A model generated the notes under the pieces. That model was not told the origin of the DNA. It made no database searches and worked only from the letters and a program-made list of their open reading frames with translations. This document shows positions 7,836 through 17,684 of a stretch of DNA of 43,217 nt, piece by piece. How positions within the stretch are numbered: the stretch's first letter is position 1; each line of letters begins with the position of its first letter. A program made the translations under genes and the position numbers. Source of the stretch: Herpetosiphon giganteus (lineage in GTDB: Bacteria; Chloroflexota; Chloroflexia; Chloroflexales; Herpetosiphonaceae); the NCBI RefSeq assembly GCF_016907925.1, contig NZ_JAFBCZ010000043.1, positions 1-43,217 of the forward strand, given 5' to 3'.

Positions 7836-10800
7836 TTAGCGAATACCAATACTAGTCTGGCGTAAATCGGGTGCGGGCAGTAAGCCCGTTCGAATACACC
7901 GCTCAAGATAGCCAAAGAAGCGCTCGCGGTCGATCACAGGCACGGCGATGCCATGCGCTGCCAGCGTTTGCAGCAAGCGTTTGTTTTCAATCGTACCAAT
8001 TGCGCTCGGCAGTTCCCCGCCATCAGCCTGGCGCTCAAAGAAAGTCAGCGTTGCCTGACTCATCGCATCGTCAGCGTTACGCAACGCTTGGTACCATTGC
8101 TCAACACTACACAATTGCACGGCATAGCCATAATCTGCCACCCAGCCCAAAAGTTGGGTAAAGCTCAGCGGCGCGTTGGGTGCAAGGTTATACACTCGCA
8201 CCCCGCGATGATTACGGCTCAATTGCACGATTGTTTGGGCAGCAAAATCAACTGGATTCCAGATTTCCTCGACAGGCAGGCTGGGCAACAAGCCACGTGG
8301 CACACCTGCTTGGACAATCCGCCAGAATAAATCATCTTGATTGACGAAATTGCTTTGAACTGGGCCAACAACGCGGCCCAAGCGATAGACCGCCACTGGC
8401 AAACCACGAGTGGCCGCTTGTTCGAGCAAGCGCTCGGCAACCCATTTGCTTTGGCTATAGCCATCGCGCAGGCCAGCATGCGCCGCCACAAAATCTTCGG
8501 GAACCCGATGGATCACCCTTTGCGGTGGCGAAACCGCCAAGGTTGAAACGTAATGCACCGGCGTGCAACGCACCGCTGCCAAGCGCACAATTTCGCTGGT
8601 CGCGTTGACGTTGACCGCCCGTAAGCTGCTATATTCGCGCACTACGCTGACGACTGCTGCATTGTGATAAATCAAATCGCAGCGGTCAATCAAGCCTTGC
8701 CATTGCTGATTATCAAGCCCAAATTGAGGCTTGGACAAATCGCCTTGCCAGGCTTCAACCCGCTCAGCAAGCTGGTCGGTTGTTAATTCGTAGTGATTCA
8801 AGCTGGCTCGCAAGCGCTCAAACGCCGCCGCGTTCGAATCAGCCCGCACCAAACAAATCACTTTGGCAATGGTTGTGCTCAGCAATTCGGCTAGCAAATG
8901 CGCGCCAACAAAGCCAGTTGCCCCAGTCAAGAGCACGGTTTGAATTGGTCGAGGTTGGGCGGCAAGTTGCTTGGGCACAATTTGCTCAGACAAGTTGGCA
9001 TCGCTCAAAAATTGCGGCGCTGCCACGCTTGCTTGCGCAAATTCAGGGTCGAGCGCTTGCGCCAAGCCAGCAATCGTGGGATAGCGGAAGATCAAGGCGG
9101 CGGTTACTTCGCGGCCCAAGGCCATGCCCAAGCGATTGGCAACCTGAATCGTCTGCAACGATTGGCCGCCCAACGCGAAGAAATCGGCCTCATCGTTTAA
9201 TTCAGTTTGGCCTAACACTTCGGCCCAAACTTGGCGAATTAATGCTGCGGTATCGTTGACAGCAACCGTGCTGATAACTGGCGCTGGAGCTATGGCCGCC
9301 ACAGCTTTACGATCAATCTTGCCTGCGCTGCTGCGCGGTAAGCGTTCGACAATGCTAATTGCTGCCGGAATGACCGCTGCTGGCAGATAGTTACTAGCAT
9401 GATTGCGCAATTCAGCCACACCCAAACTTGGATCGCTAACCACAACCGCCGCAAACAAACGCTTGCTAGCATTACCAAGCTGCTGTCCAATCACCGCAAC
9501 TTCGCGTACAGCCTCGTGACGCAAAAAGACCGATTCAATCTCGGCGGGCGTAACCCGCTGGCCGCTAATTTTGAATTCGTCGTCGCTACGGCCAACAAAC
9601 TGCAACTGACCAGCGAGCAAGCGCACCCGATCGCCAGTGCGATAGGCGCGTGGAGCGTTGGGCAATTGGCTCAACTTGCCAAAATTCAGCGCATCCAAAT
9701 CGGGGCGTTGATAGTAGCCCGTTGCCAAGCCATTGCCCAGCAAATACAAATCGCCAACATCGCCAGCAAAAATCGGTTGCTGGTCGCTGCCGAAAATCGC
9801 CGCTTGCACACCAGCCAACGGTTGGCCAATCGTAATTGGTTGGTCAGGGTCGCTCAATTCGGCGACGGTTGCGACCACGGTAGCCTCGGTCGGACCATAG
9901 GTGTTGAACAAACGCACGCTTGGCTCAACGACATTCAACCAGCCACGAACCCGCTCTGGCAGTGCTGCCTCGCCGCCGATAATCACCACCCGCAGGCAAT
10001 TGGGCAATTGCACCACGCCTTGGGCCACGCTATCAGCTAATTCATGCCAGAAAGCGGTCGGTAAATCGAGCACGCTAATCGCATGCTCTTGGCAAGCCGC
10101 CACAAAACGCTGCAACGATTCGAGCATGGCATCGTTGCGCAGCACCAAGGTTGCGCCTTGGCAAAGCGTCACGAAAATTTCCTCGACGCTAGCATCAAAA
10201 GCAAACGGGGCAAATTGCAGCACCCGATCAGCTTCATTAATCGCGTAGCGCTCAGCCGCCGCCTGCACAAAACCAGCCAAAGCTTGGTGGCTAATCACCA
10301 CGCCTTTTGGCTCACCAGTCGAGCCAGAGGTATACATGATGTAGGCAGGTTGGGCCAAATCGACCCGCGCCTCGAACCATGCATTCGATTTGCCAAGTTG
10401 CTCAACCAGCACCAAATTCGGCACATCAAAAGCTTGTTGGGCCAACACCAAAGTTGGTTGGGCTTGGGCGACGACACTCGCCAAGCGGCTTGCGGGCCAT
10501 TGTGGGTCAAGTGGCAGGTAGGCAGCGCCACAACAGAGCGTCGCCAACATAGCCACAATCGCCTCGCGGCTCCGGGGCAAGGCCACACCAACCACGCTGC
10601 CAGCAGTTACGCCACGCTGCACCAATTGCCCAGCCCACGCATGAACTTGGCTCGCCAACTCGGCATAACTCACTTGTTCGTTATCAGTCACCAAGGCCAA
10701 AGCATAGGGTTGCTGCTTGGCGTTGCTCAAAATTTGCTCAATCACGCTGGTCAGTGGCAAGCGCAATTCACCGCCATCAAGCACGATTGGCGCAGGCAAA

Positions 10801-12077
10801 ACTTGGTGCTCAGCTACGGTCTTGGTTGGTTCTGCCAACCAAGTATTCAATAATTGCTGAATCGCAGCAAAATGATAATCAAGCGCTGCTTGGCTGTAGC
10901 AAGCGGGATTGGCCTCAAGAGTCAGATACAGCTGATTGCCCCGCAAAATCACGTTGAAAGCCAAATCTTCGACTGGGCCAGCGGTGAGCGTGGTGCTCTG
11001 GGCTTGGCACTCGCCAAAATTCAGCGGGTGATCGAAGGGCATAATATTGACGACTGGGCCGAATAAACGCCGCCCAGCGCCGACAAAGCCCAAATCGCGG
11101 CGCAACTGCTCGTAGCGATAGCGGCCATGCTTGCGGAAGGCATTGCGTTCGGCTGCAACCACCGCAGTCAATTGGCCTAAATCGTGGTCGGCAGCAACGT
11201 TGAGGCACAATGGCACAATATTCATCGCCATACACGGCACGCGCAACGCCACCGAACCCAAACGGCTCATCAAGGGCATGCCCAAAACCACACTCTCGCT
11301 GTTATTCCAGCGGGCGAGATAGGCTGCCACCACCGCCATCAAGGCATCAGGCCACGTGCTGCGGCTTGGCTTGGCAATTGCGGTTAATTGTTCGATCAAA
11401 TCGCTGGCTAAGGCTGTGCTTAAACGAATGCTGCGCGGTTGCGATAAACCAGTTTGCTGGGTCAAGCTAATGATCTGCGGATTTGAGGCAAAGCGATTGA
11501 CCCAAAATTCGCGATCAAGCGTGGCCTGAATCGAGGCTTGATAGGCTTGATCTTCAGCAATGACTGGCGCTAATGCACCAAAACTTGGGCTTAGCGCAGC
11601 CTTGGTTTGCAGCGCCGAGTAAATTTCGGCAACCCGCTTGGTGAGCAAGGCAAAACTATAGCCATCTAAGGCGATGTGATGCGCCCGCAAATACCACCAG
11701 ACCTGATCATCGGCAATGTGGAAGATTGCGGTTTTGAACAATGGGCCGGTCACCATATCAACCACATTGCTCAAATCGGTCTGCATCCACGCCAAAGCTT
11801 GCGCTTCTGCATCTGGCTGAGCGCGCCAATCGTGCAACGCCAAATCAATTGGCTGTGGCTCAATCATGGCATATGGTTGCGCATCTTCAACGCCAAAACG
11901 CAAATGCAGGGTTTCGGCTTCGGCAAAGGCCTGCTGAATCGCCACAGTTAAATTGGCTAGCTCAACTGCGCCGCGCAAGCTCACATATTCGGCTGTGTTA
12001 TACAGCGGACTACTTGGATCAAGCTGTTGACCCAGCCAAATGCCTTGTTGCGCCGCCGATAGCGCCAGCTTAGCCAT
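7836..12077 (-). CDS. siderophore NRPS, C-A-T-reductase (MxcG type)
   Basis: This 1413-residue single-module synthetase probably joins two 2,3-dihydroxybenzoyl groups to one lysine and releases the product reductively. The domains in order are: condensation (1-430, active-site HHIALDG at 133-139); adenylation (440-930, YTSGSTGEPKG at 582-592); thiolation (LGGQS, Ser973); and terminal short-chain-type reductase (from 1047, GATGFVG at 1052-1058, catalytic YSQSK at 1207-1211). Aligning to GrsA by eye gives the specificity code D-A-E-D-I-G-T-V-V-K, with acidic residues at positions 239 and 278 that suit lysine. Size and domain order match myxobacterial MxcG of myxochelin synthesis. The start overlaps the isochorismatase stop by 8 bases and has GGAG seven bases upstream. 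A phosphopantetheinyl transferase must be supplied from elsewhere in the genome. Confidence 0.93.
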   Translation of the reverse strand: MAKLALSAAQQGIWLGQQLDPSSPLYNTAEYVSLRGAVELANLTVAIQQAFAEAETLHLRFGVEDAQPYAMIEPQPIDLALHDWRAQPDAEAQALAWMQTDLSNVVDMVTGPLFKTAIFHIADDQVWWYLRAHHIALDGYSFALLTKRVAEIYSALQTKAALSPSFGALAPVIAEDQAYQASIQATLDREFWVNRFASNPQIISLTQQTGLSQPRSIRLSTALASDLIEQLTAIAKPSRSTWPDALMAVVAAYLARWNNSESVVLGMPLMSRLGSVALRVPCMAMNIVPLCLNVAADHDLGQLTAVVAAERNAFRKHGRYRYEQLRRDLGFVGAGRRLFGPVVNIMPFDHPLNFGECQAQSTTLTAGPVEDLAFNVILRGNQLYLTLEANPACYSQAALDYHFAAIQQLLNTWLAEPTKTVAEHQVLPAPIVLDGGELRLPLTSVIEQILSNAKQQPYALALVTDNEQVSYAELASQVHAWAGQLVQRGVTAGSVVGVALPRSREAIVAMLATLCCGAAYLPLDPQWPASRLASVVAQAQPTLVLAQQAFDVPNLVLVEQLGKSNAWFEARVDLAQPAYIMYTSGSTGEPKGVVISHQALAGFVQAAAERYAINEADRVLQFAPFAFDASVEEIFVTLCQGATLVLRNDAMLESLQRFVAACQEHAISVLDLPTAFWHELADSVAQGVVQLPNCLRVVIIGGEAALPERVRGWLNVVEPSVRLFNTYGPTEATVVATVAELSDPDQPITIGQPLAGVQAAIFGSDQQPIFAGDVGDLYLLGNGLATGYYQRPDLDALNFGKLSQLPNAPRAYRTGDRVRLLAGQLQFVGRSDDEFKISGQRVTPAEIESVFLRHEAVREVAVIGQQLGNASKRLFAAVVVSDPSLGVAELRNHASNYLPAAVIPAAISIVERLPRSSAGKIDRKAVAAIAPAPVISTVAVNDTAALIRQVWAEVLGQTELNDEADFFALGGQSLQTIQVANRLGMALGREVTAALIFRYPTIAGLAQALDPEFAQASVAAPQFLSDANLSEQIVPKQLAAQPRPIQTVLLTGATGFVGAHLLAELLSTTIAKVICLVRADSNAAAFERLRASLNHYELTTDQLAERVEAWQGDLSKPQFGLDNQQWQGLIDRCDLIYHNAAVVSVVREYSSLRAVNVNATSEIVRLAAVRCTPVHYVSTLAVSPPQRVIHRVPEDFVAAHAGLRDGYSQSKWVAERLLEQAATRGLPVAVYRLGRVVGPVQSNFVNQDDLFWRIVQAGVPRGLLPSLPVEEIWNPVDFAAQTIVQLSRNHRGVRVYNLAPNAPLSFTQLLGWVADYGYAVQLCSVEQWYQALRNADDAMSQATLTFFERQADGGELPSAIGTIENKRLLQTLAAHGIAVPVIDRERFFGYLERCIRTGLLPAPDLRQTSIGIR

Positions 12078-12927
12078 GAGTTTGCTCCAGGTTTTGAGCG
12101 GCGAAACGGCGTTGCCACCATTCGGCTAAGGTTGGGGTTTCGGCCAATTCGGCAAAGCCAACTTCGTAGCCAGCAGCGCGCCAGCGCTCAGCCAAAGTCA
12201 TCAAGCGCACTGAATCCAAGCCCCAATCGAGCAAGTTATCATCAGCGCCGATGCTCTCAACATCATCAAGTAAATCGTGCAACTCGCTGCGCAACTGGTT
12301 GTAGCCCAATTCGCGTACCAATTGCTCGGTCGTCGTGACCACAGCGCAACGCCCAGCAGCATAGTGCAAGGCCATGCGATGCTCATCGAGGCTAAAATCG
12401 GCAACTGCATCGGCCACAAAAAATGGCTGAATATCTTGCATAAAGGCATCGCAGGCGGTCAGCAAACAGCCAAGGTGAGCATAAACCCCACACACAATCA
12501 GTTGATCGCGGCCAGCTTCACGCAACAATTCGCGTAATGGTGTGCGTTGAAATGCGCTATACCGCCATTTGGTAATCACCTGATCGCCAGCACGCGGCGC
12601 GAGTTGAGTGACAATCTCTGGTGGCGTGCCAGTGCTCAAGCCTTTGCCCCAGAACGTGCTCAACAAGCCGCGATCTTCGGGCGTTTGGTCGCCTGGTTGG
12701 GCTGAATAAAACACCGGAATGCCCAAGGCATGAGCTTGATCGCGCAAGGTTGCAATCGAACGCAAAACGCTGCTAATTGGCTCTGCGCCAGCAGGAAACG
12801 CATCGATAAAATAATTCTGCAAATCGTGAATCAACAAGGCGACGCGCTGCGGCTCGGCGGCCCAAGTGGCGCGGTTAGTTGGTAATTCAGTTGGAATTGC
12901 ATAGGCTGCAATTGATGGTAACGCCAT
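12070..12927 (-). CDS. bifunctional isochorismatase / aryl carrier protein (EntB/DhbB/MxcF type)
   Basis: The enzyme hydrolyses isochorismate to 2,3-dihydro-2,3-dihydroxybenzoate and carries activated DHB on its C-terminal carrier domain; 285 residues, the normal size. The hydrolase domain (about 1-210) shows the catalytic Asp35 (LIHDLQNYF), Lys120 (ITKWRYSAF) and the GVYAHLGC loop (147-154), where EntB-type enzymes have Gly in place of the usual Cys nucleophile. The carrier domain (about 215-280) has the phosphopantetheine site WGLDS, Ser239. The ATG at 12927 follows AAGGA by nine bases and starts 14 bases after the ligase gene. The end overlaps the NRPS start. Confidence 0.94.
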   Translation of the reverse strand: MALPSIAAYAIPTELPTNRATWAAEPQRVALLIHDLQNYFIDAFPAGAEPISSVLRSIATLRDQAHALGIPVFYSAQPGDQTPEDRGLLSTFWGKGLSTGTPPEIVTQLAPRAGDQVITKWRYSAFQRTPLRELLREAGRDQLIVCGVYAHLGCLLTACDAFMQDIQPFFVADAVADFSLDEHRMALHYAAGRCAVVTTTEQLVRELGYNQLRSELHDLLDDVESIGADDNLLDWGLDSVRLMTLAERWRAAGYEVGFAELAETPTLAEWWQRRFAAQNLEQTHG

Positions 12928-12941
12928 GGCTCTGTATCCTT

Positions 12942-14570
12942 CTAGGCTGGCACACGACCAGCACTTAATTGCTCACGTAACAGCCGTTTGTTGATCTTGC
13001 CAACGCCAGTTTTGGGCAAACTCGCCACGATTTCGACCCGATCTGGCAATTTGTAGTCGGCAAGTCCCCGGCTGCGCAAAAATTGCACCACCTCGCGGCG
13101 GTTGATAGTCGTGCCGTTGCTGACGATCACAGCACACGTGCGTTCGCCCAAGAAACGGTCGGGCAAGCCCACCAGTGCTACATCGTGAATCGCTGGATGA
13201 TTGAGCAAATGTTGCTCGATCTCTTCGGCAGCAACTTTTTCGCCGCCACGATTGATTTGATCTTTGGCGCGGCCTTCGACCGAGACATAGCCAGCAGCAT
13301 TCAAGCGAGCCAAATCGCCAGTGCGATAAAAGCCATCGCTGGTGAAGGCGCGTTGATTATGCTCAGCTGCTTGGTAGTAGCCGCGAATCGTGTAGGGGCC
13401 ACGGGTAATCAGGTGGCCAAGCTCACCAATTGGCAGATCGTTATCTTCATCATCGACGATCCGCACTTCGTCCAAGGGCGAAATTGGGCGGCCTTGAGTG
13501 AGGCAAATCAGCTCATTAGGATCATCAAGCCGCGTGTAATTGACCAAGCCCTCAGCCATGCCATAGACTTGCTGCAATTGGCAACCAAGCTCGGGCCGCA
13601 CGCGGCGGGCTGTATCGGCTCCAAATGGCGCACCACCAACCAAAATTTGCTTGAGGCTGGTCAATTCTGCTTGGCGTTTGGCCCCTGCATCGAGCCACAG
13701 CAAAGCCAGCGGCGGCACCATGCCGGTGATCGTTACGCCTTCGCGGGCAATCAGCGGAAAGGCCACATCGGGGCTTGGTTGCGGCGCAAGCACCACCGTG
13801 CCGCCCGCGGCCAAGGTTCCCAACGTGCCAGGCGAACTCATTGGAAAGTTGTGAGCCATCGGTAGCACGCACAAATAGACGCTGCTGGCATCCAGCTCGC
13901 AGATTTCAGCGCTGGCCCGCACCGAATACAAATAATCGTCGTGGGTGCGAGCAATCAATTTGGGCACGCCGGTGCTGCCGCCAGAAAGCTGAAACAAGGC
14001 CACCTCGGCGGGATCAAGCACGGGAAATTGGCGTGGCTCGGCATTAACATCCGCCAAAGCAGTAAACGGCCCAGCCTCGCCAACTACCAACACATGTTCC
14101 AGCCTTGGCGCAACCGCTTTGACCTCAGCAGCCAAATTGCGATAATCGAAACTACCAACTTTATCGGCAATCACATAGGCCACCGCCTCGCTGTGCTGGC
14201 AAAAATAGCCAATTTCGGCCAAGCGATGGGCTGGCAGCGCCATCAACGGAATTGCGCCAACTCGAAAGAGCGCAAAACAAACCACAAACCACTCAGCACA
14301 ATTGGGCAATTGCACAACCACCCGTTGTTTGGGTTGGATGCCAAGCTGTTGCAAGCCCGCCGCCAAGCGATCAACCCGTTGATCAAGCTCGCGATAGCTC
14401 CAACGACGTTCGCCACACACCACCGCAGTTGCCTCGCCAGAGCGTTGCGCCCACTCGCGGAGGGCCTCGCCAAACGTCTGACCAACCCAGTAGCCAGCCT
14501 TGCGATAGCGCTCAGCAAATTCGGCAGGCCATGCGGTCGTGCCAGCGAGGCCAAGCGTTTGCTCAGCCAT
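12942..14570 (-). CDS. 2,3-dihydroxybenzoate-AMP ligase (EntE/DhbE/MxcE type)
   Basis: This stand-alone adenylation enzyme activates 2,3-dihydroxybenzoate with ATP and transfers it to the aryl carrier domain of the neighbouring isochorismatase; 542 residues. Visible motifs are the P-loop SGGSTGVPK (196-204), [14 protein letters not shown] (whose Asn is the family residue that contacts the catechol hydroxyls), [23 protein letters not shown], and the C-terminal catalytic lysine in KTGVGK (Lys525). The ATG shares one base with the stop of the isochorismate synthase gene (TAATG), and GAGGTGG lies upstream, so translation is coupled. Confidence 0.94.
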   Translation of the reverse strand: MAEQTLGLAGTTAWPAEFAERYRKAGYWVGQTFGEALREWAQRSGEATAVVCGERRWSYRELDQRVDRLAAGLQQLGIQPKQRVVVQLPNCAEWFVVCFALFRVGAIPLMALPAHRLAEIGYFCQHSEAVAYVIADKVGSFDYRNLAAEVKAVAPRLEHVLVVGEAGPFTALADVNAEPRQFPVLDPAEVALFQLSGGSTGVPKLIARTHDDYLYSVRASAEICELDASSVYLCVLPMAHNFPMSSPGTLGTLAAGGTVVLAPQPSPDVAFPLIAREGVTITGMVPPLALLWLDAGAKRQAELTSLKQILVGGAPFGADTARRVRPELGCQLQQVYGMAEGLVNYTRLDDPNELICLTQGRPISPLDEVRIVDDEDNDLPIGELGHLITRGPYTIRGYYQAAEHNQRAFTSDGFYRTGDLARLNAAGYVSVEGRAKDQINRGGEKVAAEEIEQHLLNHPAIHDVALVGLPDRFLGERTCAVIVSNGTTINRREVVQFLRSRGLADYKLPDRVEIVASLPKTGVGKINKRLLREQLSAGRVPA

Positions 14571-15757
14571 TAGGCCACCTCGCCTTCGCTATCGAGGCCC
14601 ATCGCCAACAACATCGTGCGGAATTTCGCGCCAGTTTCGGCCAACTCGGCTTCAGGTGTTGAGCCAAGCACCACCCCAGCGCCAGCAAATAAACGCAACG
14701 ATTGATCCACAACTTCGGCGCAGCGAATCGTCACAATCCATTCGCCATCACCTTGGGCGTTGCACCAACCAACCATCCCCGTGAAAAAGCCACGATCAAA
14801 CGGCTCGATTTCGCGGATAGCGGCGCGGGCGGCCTCGGTAGGCGTGCCACACACCGCTGGAGTTGGGTGCAACGCCAATGCCAGACCTAAAGACGAAGGT
14901 GCATCAGCGTTTAATTCGCCAACCAAGGTCGTCGAAAGATGCCACATCGTCGCCGTAGAAATAACGGTTGGAGCTGGAACTTCGAGGCTCGTGCAGAAAG
15001 GCGCTAACGCCGCTGCCACAGCATCAACCACAACCTTGTGTTCGTGTAAATCTTTGGACGATACCAACAAGCCTGCCGCTCGGCGCGCATCTTCCTCAGG
15101 GTCGTTGCTGCGTGGAATCGAGCCAGCCAACGGATTAGCGATCACGTGATTGCCATTGCGCGCCAGCAACAACTCAGGGCTTGCCCCCACCAAAGCGCGG
15201 CGGGTTGGCAATGGCACGGCAAAGGTATAGCCAGTTTTGTTGTTGCGGGCTAGGCTTGCCAAAATCAAGTTGACATCAAGCGGCGCATCGGCGGTCAATT
15301 GCAACGAGCGCGAGAGCACAACTTTTTGCAAATCGCCAGCCTGCATTTTAGCCAAAGCTTGGGCTACGCCATGTTTGTAGTGCTCAGGGGCAGGCATTGG
15401 CTCGATGGTGCAATGCGGCAAGCGTTGGTTATGCCAATAGGGCTGAGTTTCGGCGTGCAACGGGCCAGCCCAAGCCACCCGCGATGGCAGCGCCAAATAG
15501 GCCGCAGCATCGGGAGCAAAAGGCAACGCGCCAACCACAACCGGATTAACTTCGCCGCTACGTTCAGCTCGTTGCAAGGCCTCGTGCACCCGTTGCTCAA
15601 TCTCAGTCAGCGAGGTTTGGCTAATCAAATCGACATAGCTTAATTGCGCCAACAAGGTATGGTTGGGCGAGGCAAAGAAAAAGGCCGATTCTGCTTGATA
15701 GTTGTCTAGCAATTGCCACGCCGATTCGCGTAGCCGTTCTTGTTCAAAACTGCTCAT
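14570..15757 (-). CDS. isochorismate synthase (EntC/DhbC/MxcD type)
   Basis: The enzyme converts chorismate to isochorismate, the branch step into DHB synthesis; 395 residues. The chorismate-binding fold is recognisable by [30 protein letters not shown], the [12 protein letters not shown] segment, the [15 protein letters not shown] stretch, and [27 protein letters not shown] near the C-terminus. Two ATGs are possible. At 15766 the AAGG touches the start codon, whereas the ATG at 15757 has AAGGA eight bases upstream, so the second is chosen. It lies 37 bases after the DAHP synthase gene and overlaps the ligase gene by one base. Confidence 0.93.
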   Translation of the reverse strand: MSSFEQERLRESAWQLLDNYQAESAFFFASPNHTLLAQLSYVDLISQTSLTEIEQRVHEALQRAERSGEVNPVVVGALPFAPDAAAYLALPSRVAWAGPLHAETQPYWHNQRLPHCTIEPMPAPEHYKHGVAQALAKMQAGDLQKVVLSRSLQLTADAPLDVNLILASLARNNKTGYTFAVPLPTRRALVGASPELLLARNGNHVIANPLAGSIPRSNDPEEDARRAAGLLVSSKDLHEHKVVVDAVAAALAPFCTSLEVPAPTVISTATMWHLSTTLVGELNADAPSSLGLALALHPTPAVCGTPTEAARAAIREIEPFDRGFFTGMVGWCNAQGDGEWIVTIRCAEVVDQSLRLFAGAGVVLGSTPEAELAETGAKFRTMLLAMGLDSEGEVA

Positions 15758-15794
15758 GATCGTCATCCTTAATTGCTTGCTACTCGATGGCGGC

Positions 15795-16652
15795 TTAGTT
15801 CAGACCTACTTCGCGCGCCACTGGTTGGGCAGCTTGCTGATTGATTTTTTGCATCAAATCAGCAAAGTGTTCGTGGTTCAACGATTGCGGGCCATCAGAG
15901 CTAGCGTGATCAGGATCATGGTGGACTTCGATCATCAAGCCATCGCCACCAACCGCCAAGCCAGCCAAGGCCAAGGGTGCAACCAAATACCATTTGCCAG
16001 TGCCATGGCTTGGGTCAACGATCACCGGCAGGTGGCTGCGATGTTTGGCCATCGCCACGGCATTCAAATCAAGCGTGTTGCGGGTAGCATTTTCAAACGT
16101 CCGAATGCCACGCTCGCACAAAATCACGTTGGGATTGCCCGTTGCGAGCACATATTCAGCAGCCAGCAACCATTCTTCAATCGTGCCAGCAGGGCCACGT
16201 TTGACCATAACTGGGCGGCCAGTGCGGCCAGCAGCTTCAAGCAAAGCAAAATTTTGCATATTGCGAGCGCCAATTTGAATCACATCGGTGTATTCAGCCA
16301 CCAATTCGACATCGGCGGTATTGAGGGCTTCGGTGATAATCGGCAAGCCAGTTTCGGCGCGGGCTTTGGCCAAAATCTTCAAGCCTGCTTCGCCCAAGCC
16401 ACGGAAGGCATACGGTGAGGTGCGGGGCTTGAAAGCACCGCCACGCAGCATATGCGCGCCAGCTTCGGCCACAGCATAGGCCGTGTTCAACAATTGGCTT
16501 TCCGATTCGACCGAGCATGGGCCAGCCATTACAACTGGTTGACCGCCGCCAATCTTGACCGAGCCAAGATCGACAATTGTGGTTTGAGTGGCATCGCTGC
16601 GAGCAGCAAGGCGATACGGCGCGGGCTTGGTCGATGCGTTTGCATTGCTCAT
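15795..16652 (-). CDS. DAHP synthase, type I-beta, catalytic core only
   Basis: 3-Deoxy-D-arabino-heptulosonate-7-phosphate synthase condenses phosphoenolpyruvate and erythrose 4-phosphate, the first step of the shikimate pathway. The 285-residue product shows GPCSVES (44-50), [14 protein letters not shown] (70-83), [25 protein letters not shown], and [10 protein letters not shown] near the C-terminus. These place it in the type I-beta (KDO8P-synthase-like) group. Only about 30 residues precede the barrel, so it lacks the N-terminal ferredoxin-like or chorismate-mutase domain that gives feedback control in many relatives. The start is the ATG at 16652, preceded by AAGGA; a longer frame from 16832 overlaps the dehydrogenase gene and its extra 60 residues do not resemble a regulatory domain. 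Its place in the operon suggests dedicated chorismate supply for the siderophore. Confidence 0.92.
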   Translation of the reverse strand: MSNANASTKPAPYRLAARSDATQTTIVDLGSVKIGGGQPVVMAGPCSVESESQLLNTAYAVAEAGAHMLRGGAFKPRTSPYAFRGLGEAGLKILAKARAETGLPIITEALNTADVELVAEYTDVIQIGARNMQNFALLEAAGRTGRPVMVKRGPAGTIEEWLLAAEYVLATGNPNVILCERGIRTFENATRNTLDLNAVAMAKHRSHLPVIVDPSHGTGKWYLVAPLALAGLAVGGDGLMIEVHHDPDHASSDGPQSLNHEHFADLMQKINQQAAQPVAREVGLN

Positions 16653-16671
16653 GAGCAAAAGATCCTTGTAT

Positions 16672-17466
16672 TTAAGCATCAAGCGTTGCGCCACCATCAA
16701 TGCGCAAATCGTGCATGGTGATGTGGCGAGCACGCTCGGAGAGTAAAAAAACAACAGCGTTGGCAATATCGGCAGGCTCGGCAATCCGCCCAAGCGGAAT
16801 CCCCAAGCGAAATGTTTCCAATGAGCCAGCAATCACTCGTTGCGGGCCGGTTTCGTCGTGCCACAACATGCGTTGCATGGCGGTGTCGGTCGAGCCAGGT
16901 GAAACGACATTACAGCGAATCTTATGTTGCGCTAATTCAAGGCCCAAGCACATGGTAAAGGCGGTTGCGGCAGCTTTCGAGGCAGCGTAGGCTGCCATCT
17001 GCATGCGTGGCACGCCAGCGGCGTTCGAGCCAACCGTCACGATGCTGCCAGCCTGGCGCGGAACCATACGCCGAGCAACCGCCCGCGTCAGGTTGAACAC
17101 TCCAGTTGCATTGACATCAAGGCTGGTTGCCCAATCGTCGTCGCTTAATTCAACTACGGGAGCCATGCGCAAAATGCCAGCAACATTTACCAGCAGGCCA
17201 ATCGGCCCCGTCTGATTTTCGATAGCATCGACCATTGCTTCAACTGCTTGGGCATTGCGCACATCAATCACGCGCGGCGTGAGTTGGCCTGCGCCAAGCT
17301 CCAAGCGATCTTGCAATGTTTGTAAGCCAGCCGCTTGCACATCTAAAGCAACCACATGCACGCCATGGCGACATAATTCCTCGGCAACTGCGGCTCCAAT
17401 GCCTTGCGCAGCGCCAGTTACCAGTGCCACTTGGTTTTTCAGTTCGGGGTATTCTGAAAAATGCAC
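16672..17466 (-). CDS. 2,3-dihydro-2,3-dihydroxybenzoate dehydrogenase (EntA/DhbA/MxcC type)
   Basis: This NAD-dependent short-chain dehydrogenase oxidises 2,3-dihydro-2,3-dihydroxybenzoate to 2,3-dihydroxybenzoate; 264 residues. It shows TGAAQGIG (17-24), NVAG (94-97), and the Ser147, Tyr160 and Lys164 catalytic set (YAASK). [16 protein letters not shown] and [18 protein letters not shown] are typical of the EntA subgroup rather than general reductases. The start is a GTG at 17466 with GGGAG five bases upstream. It is the first gene of the biosynthetic operon, and the DAHP synthase gene starts 19 bases after its stop. Confidence 0.93.
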   Translation of the reverse strand: MHFSEYPELKNQVALVTGAAQGIGAAVAEELCRHGVHVVALDVQAAGLQTLQDRLELGAGQLTPRVIDVRNAQAVEAMVDAIENQTGPIGLLVNVAGILRMAPVVELSDDDWATSLDVNATGVFNLTRAVARRMVPRQAGSIVTVGSNAAGVPRMQMAAYAASKAAATAFTMCLGLELAQHKIRCNVVSPGSTDTAMQRMLWHDETGPQRVIAGSLETFRLGIPLGRIAEPADIANAVVFLLSERARHITMHDLRIDGGATLDA

Positions 17467-17577
17467 ACACGCTCCCTAACCGATCAGGCTTTGCCTGCAG
17501 TTTGAATGGCAACAACTGACGATGACAGTCGCTATTTTTAACCCATCTGTTGGGCAAAAATTAGGCTCGATCTATCA

Positions 17578-17609
17578 CCATTAATTGAATTATGTCATTA
17601 ACACAATTT
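17578..17609 (-). promoter_or_regulatory. AT-rich imperfect palindrome, possible operator upstream of the siderophore operon
   Basis: Read on the minus strand, AAATTGTGTTAATGACATAA continues into TTCAATTAATGG about 110 bases before the GTG start. It contains AATTG and CAATT arms and hexamers that loosely resemble Fur-box units (CATAAT, TAATGA). This is the most operator-like spot in the leader of what should be an iron-regulated operon, but the match is weak and I could not fix the promoter. Confidence 0.25.
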
Positions 17610-17684
17610 AGTCGGATATAACTGTTTTTATTCAAGGCGCAGTATACGCAACAGGCTGCTATTTGTCAAACGCAGATTAATAGC

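Noticed and set aside
7565-7855. Plus-strand Ala/Val-rich frame opposite the binding-protein linker
   Set aside because: It is the complement of the Ala/Thr linker repeats; the minus-strand frame has a lipobox and a clear domain.
13083-13865. 260-codon plus-strand frame opposite the DHB-AMP ligase
   Set aside because: The minus-strand frame has all adenylation motifs; the opposite frame lacks any start signal or domain.
16652-16832. N-terminal extension of the DAHP synthase to 345 residues
   Set aside because: It overlaps the dehydrogenase gene by 160 bases, does not resemble a regulatory domain, and the ATG at 16652 has its own ribosome-binding site.
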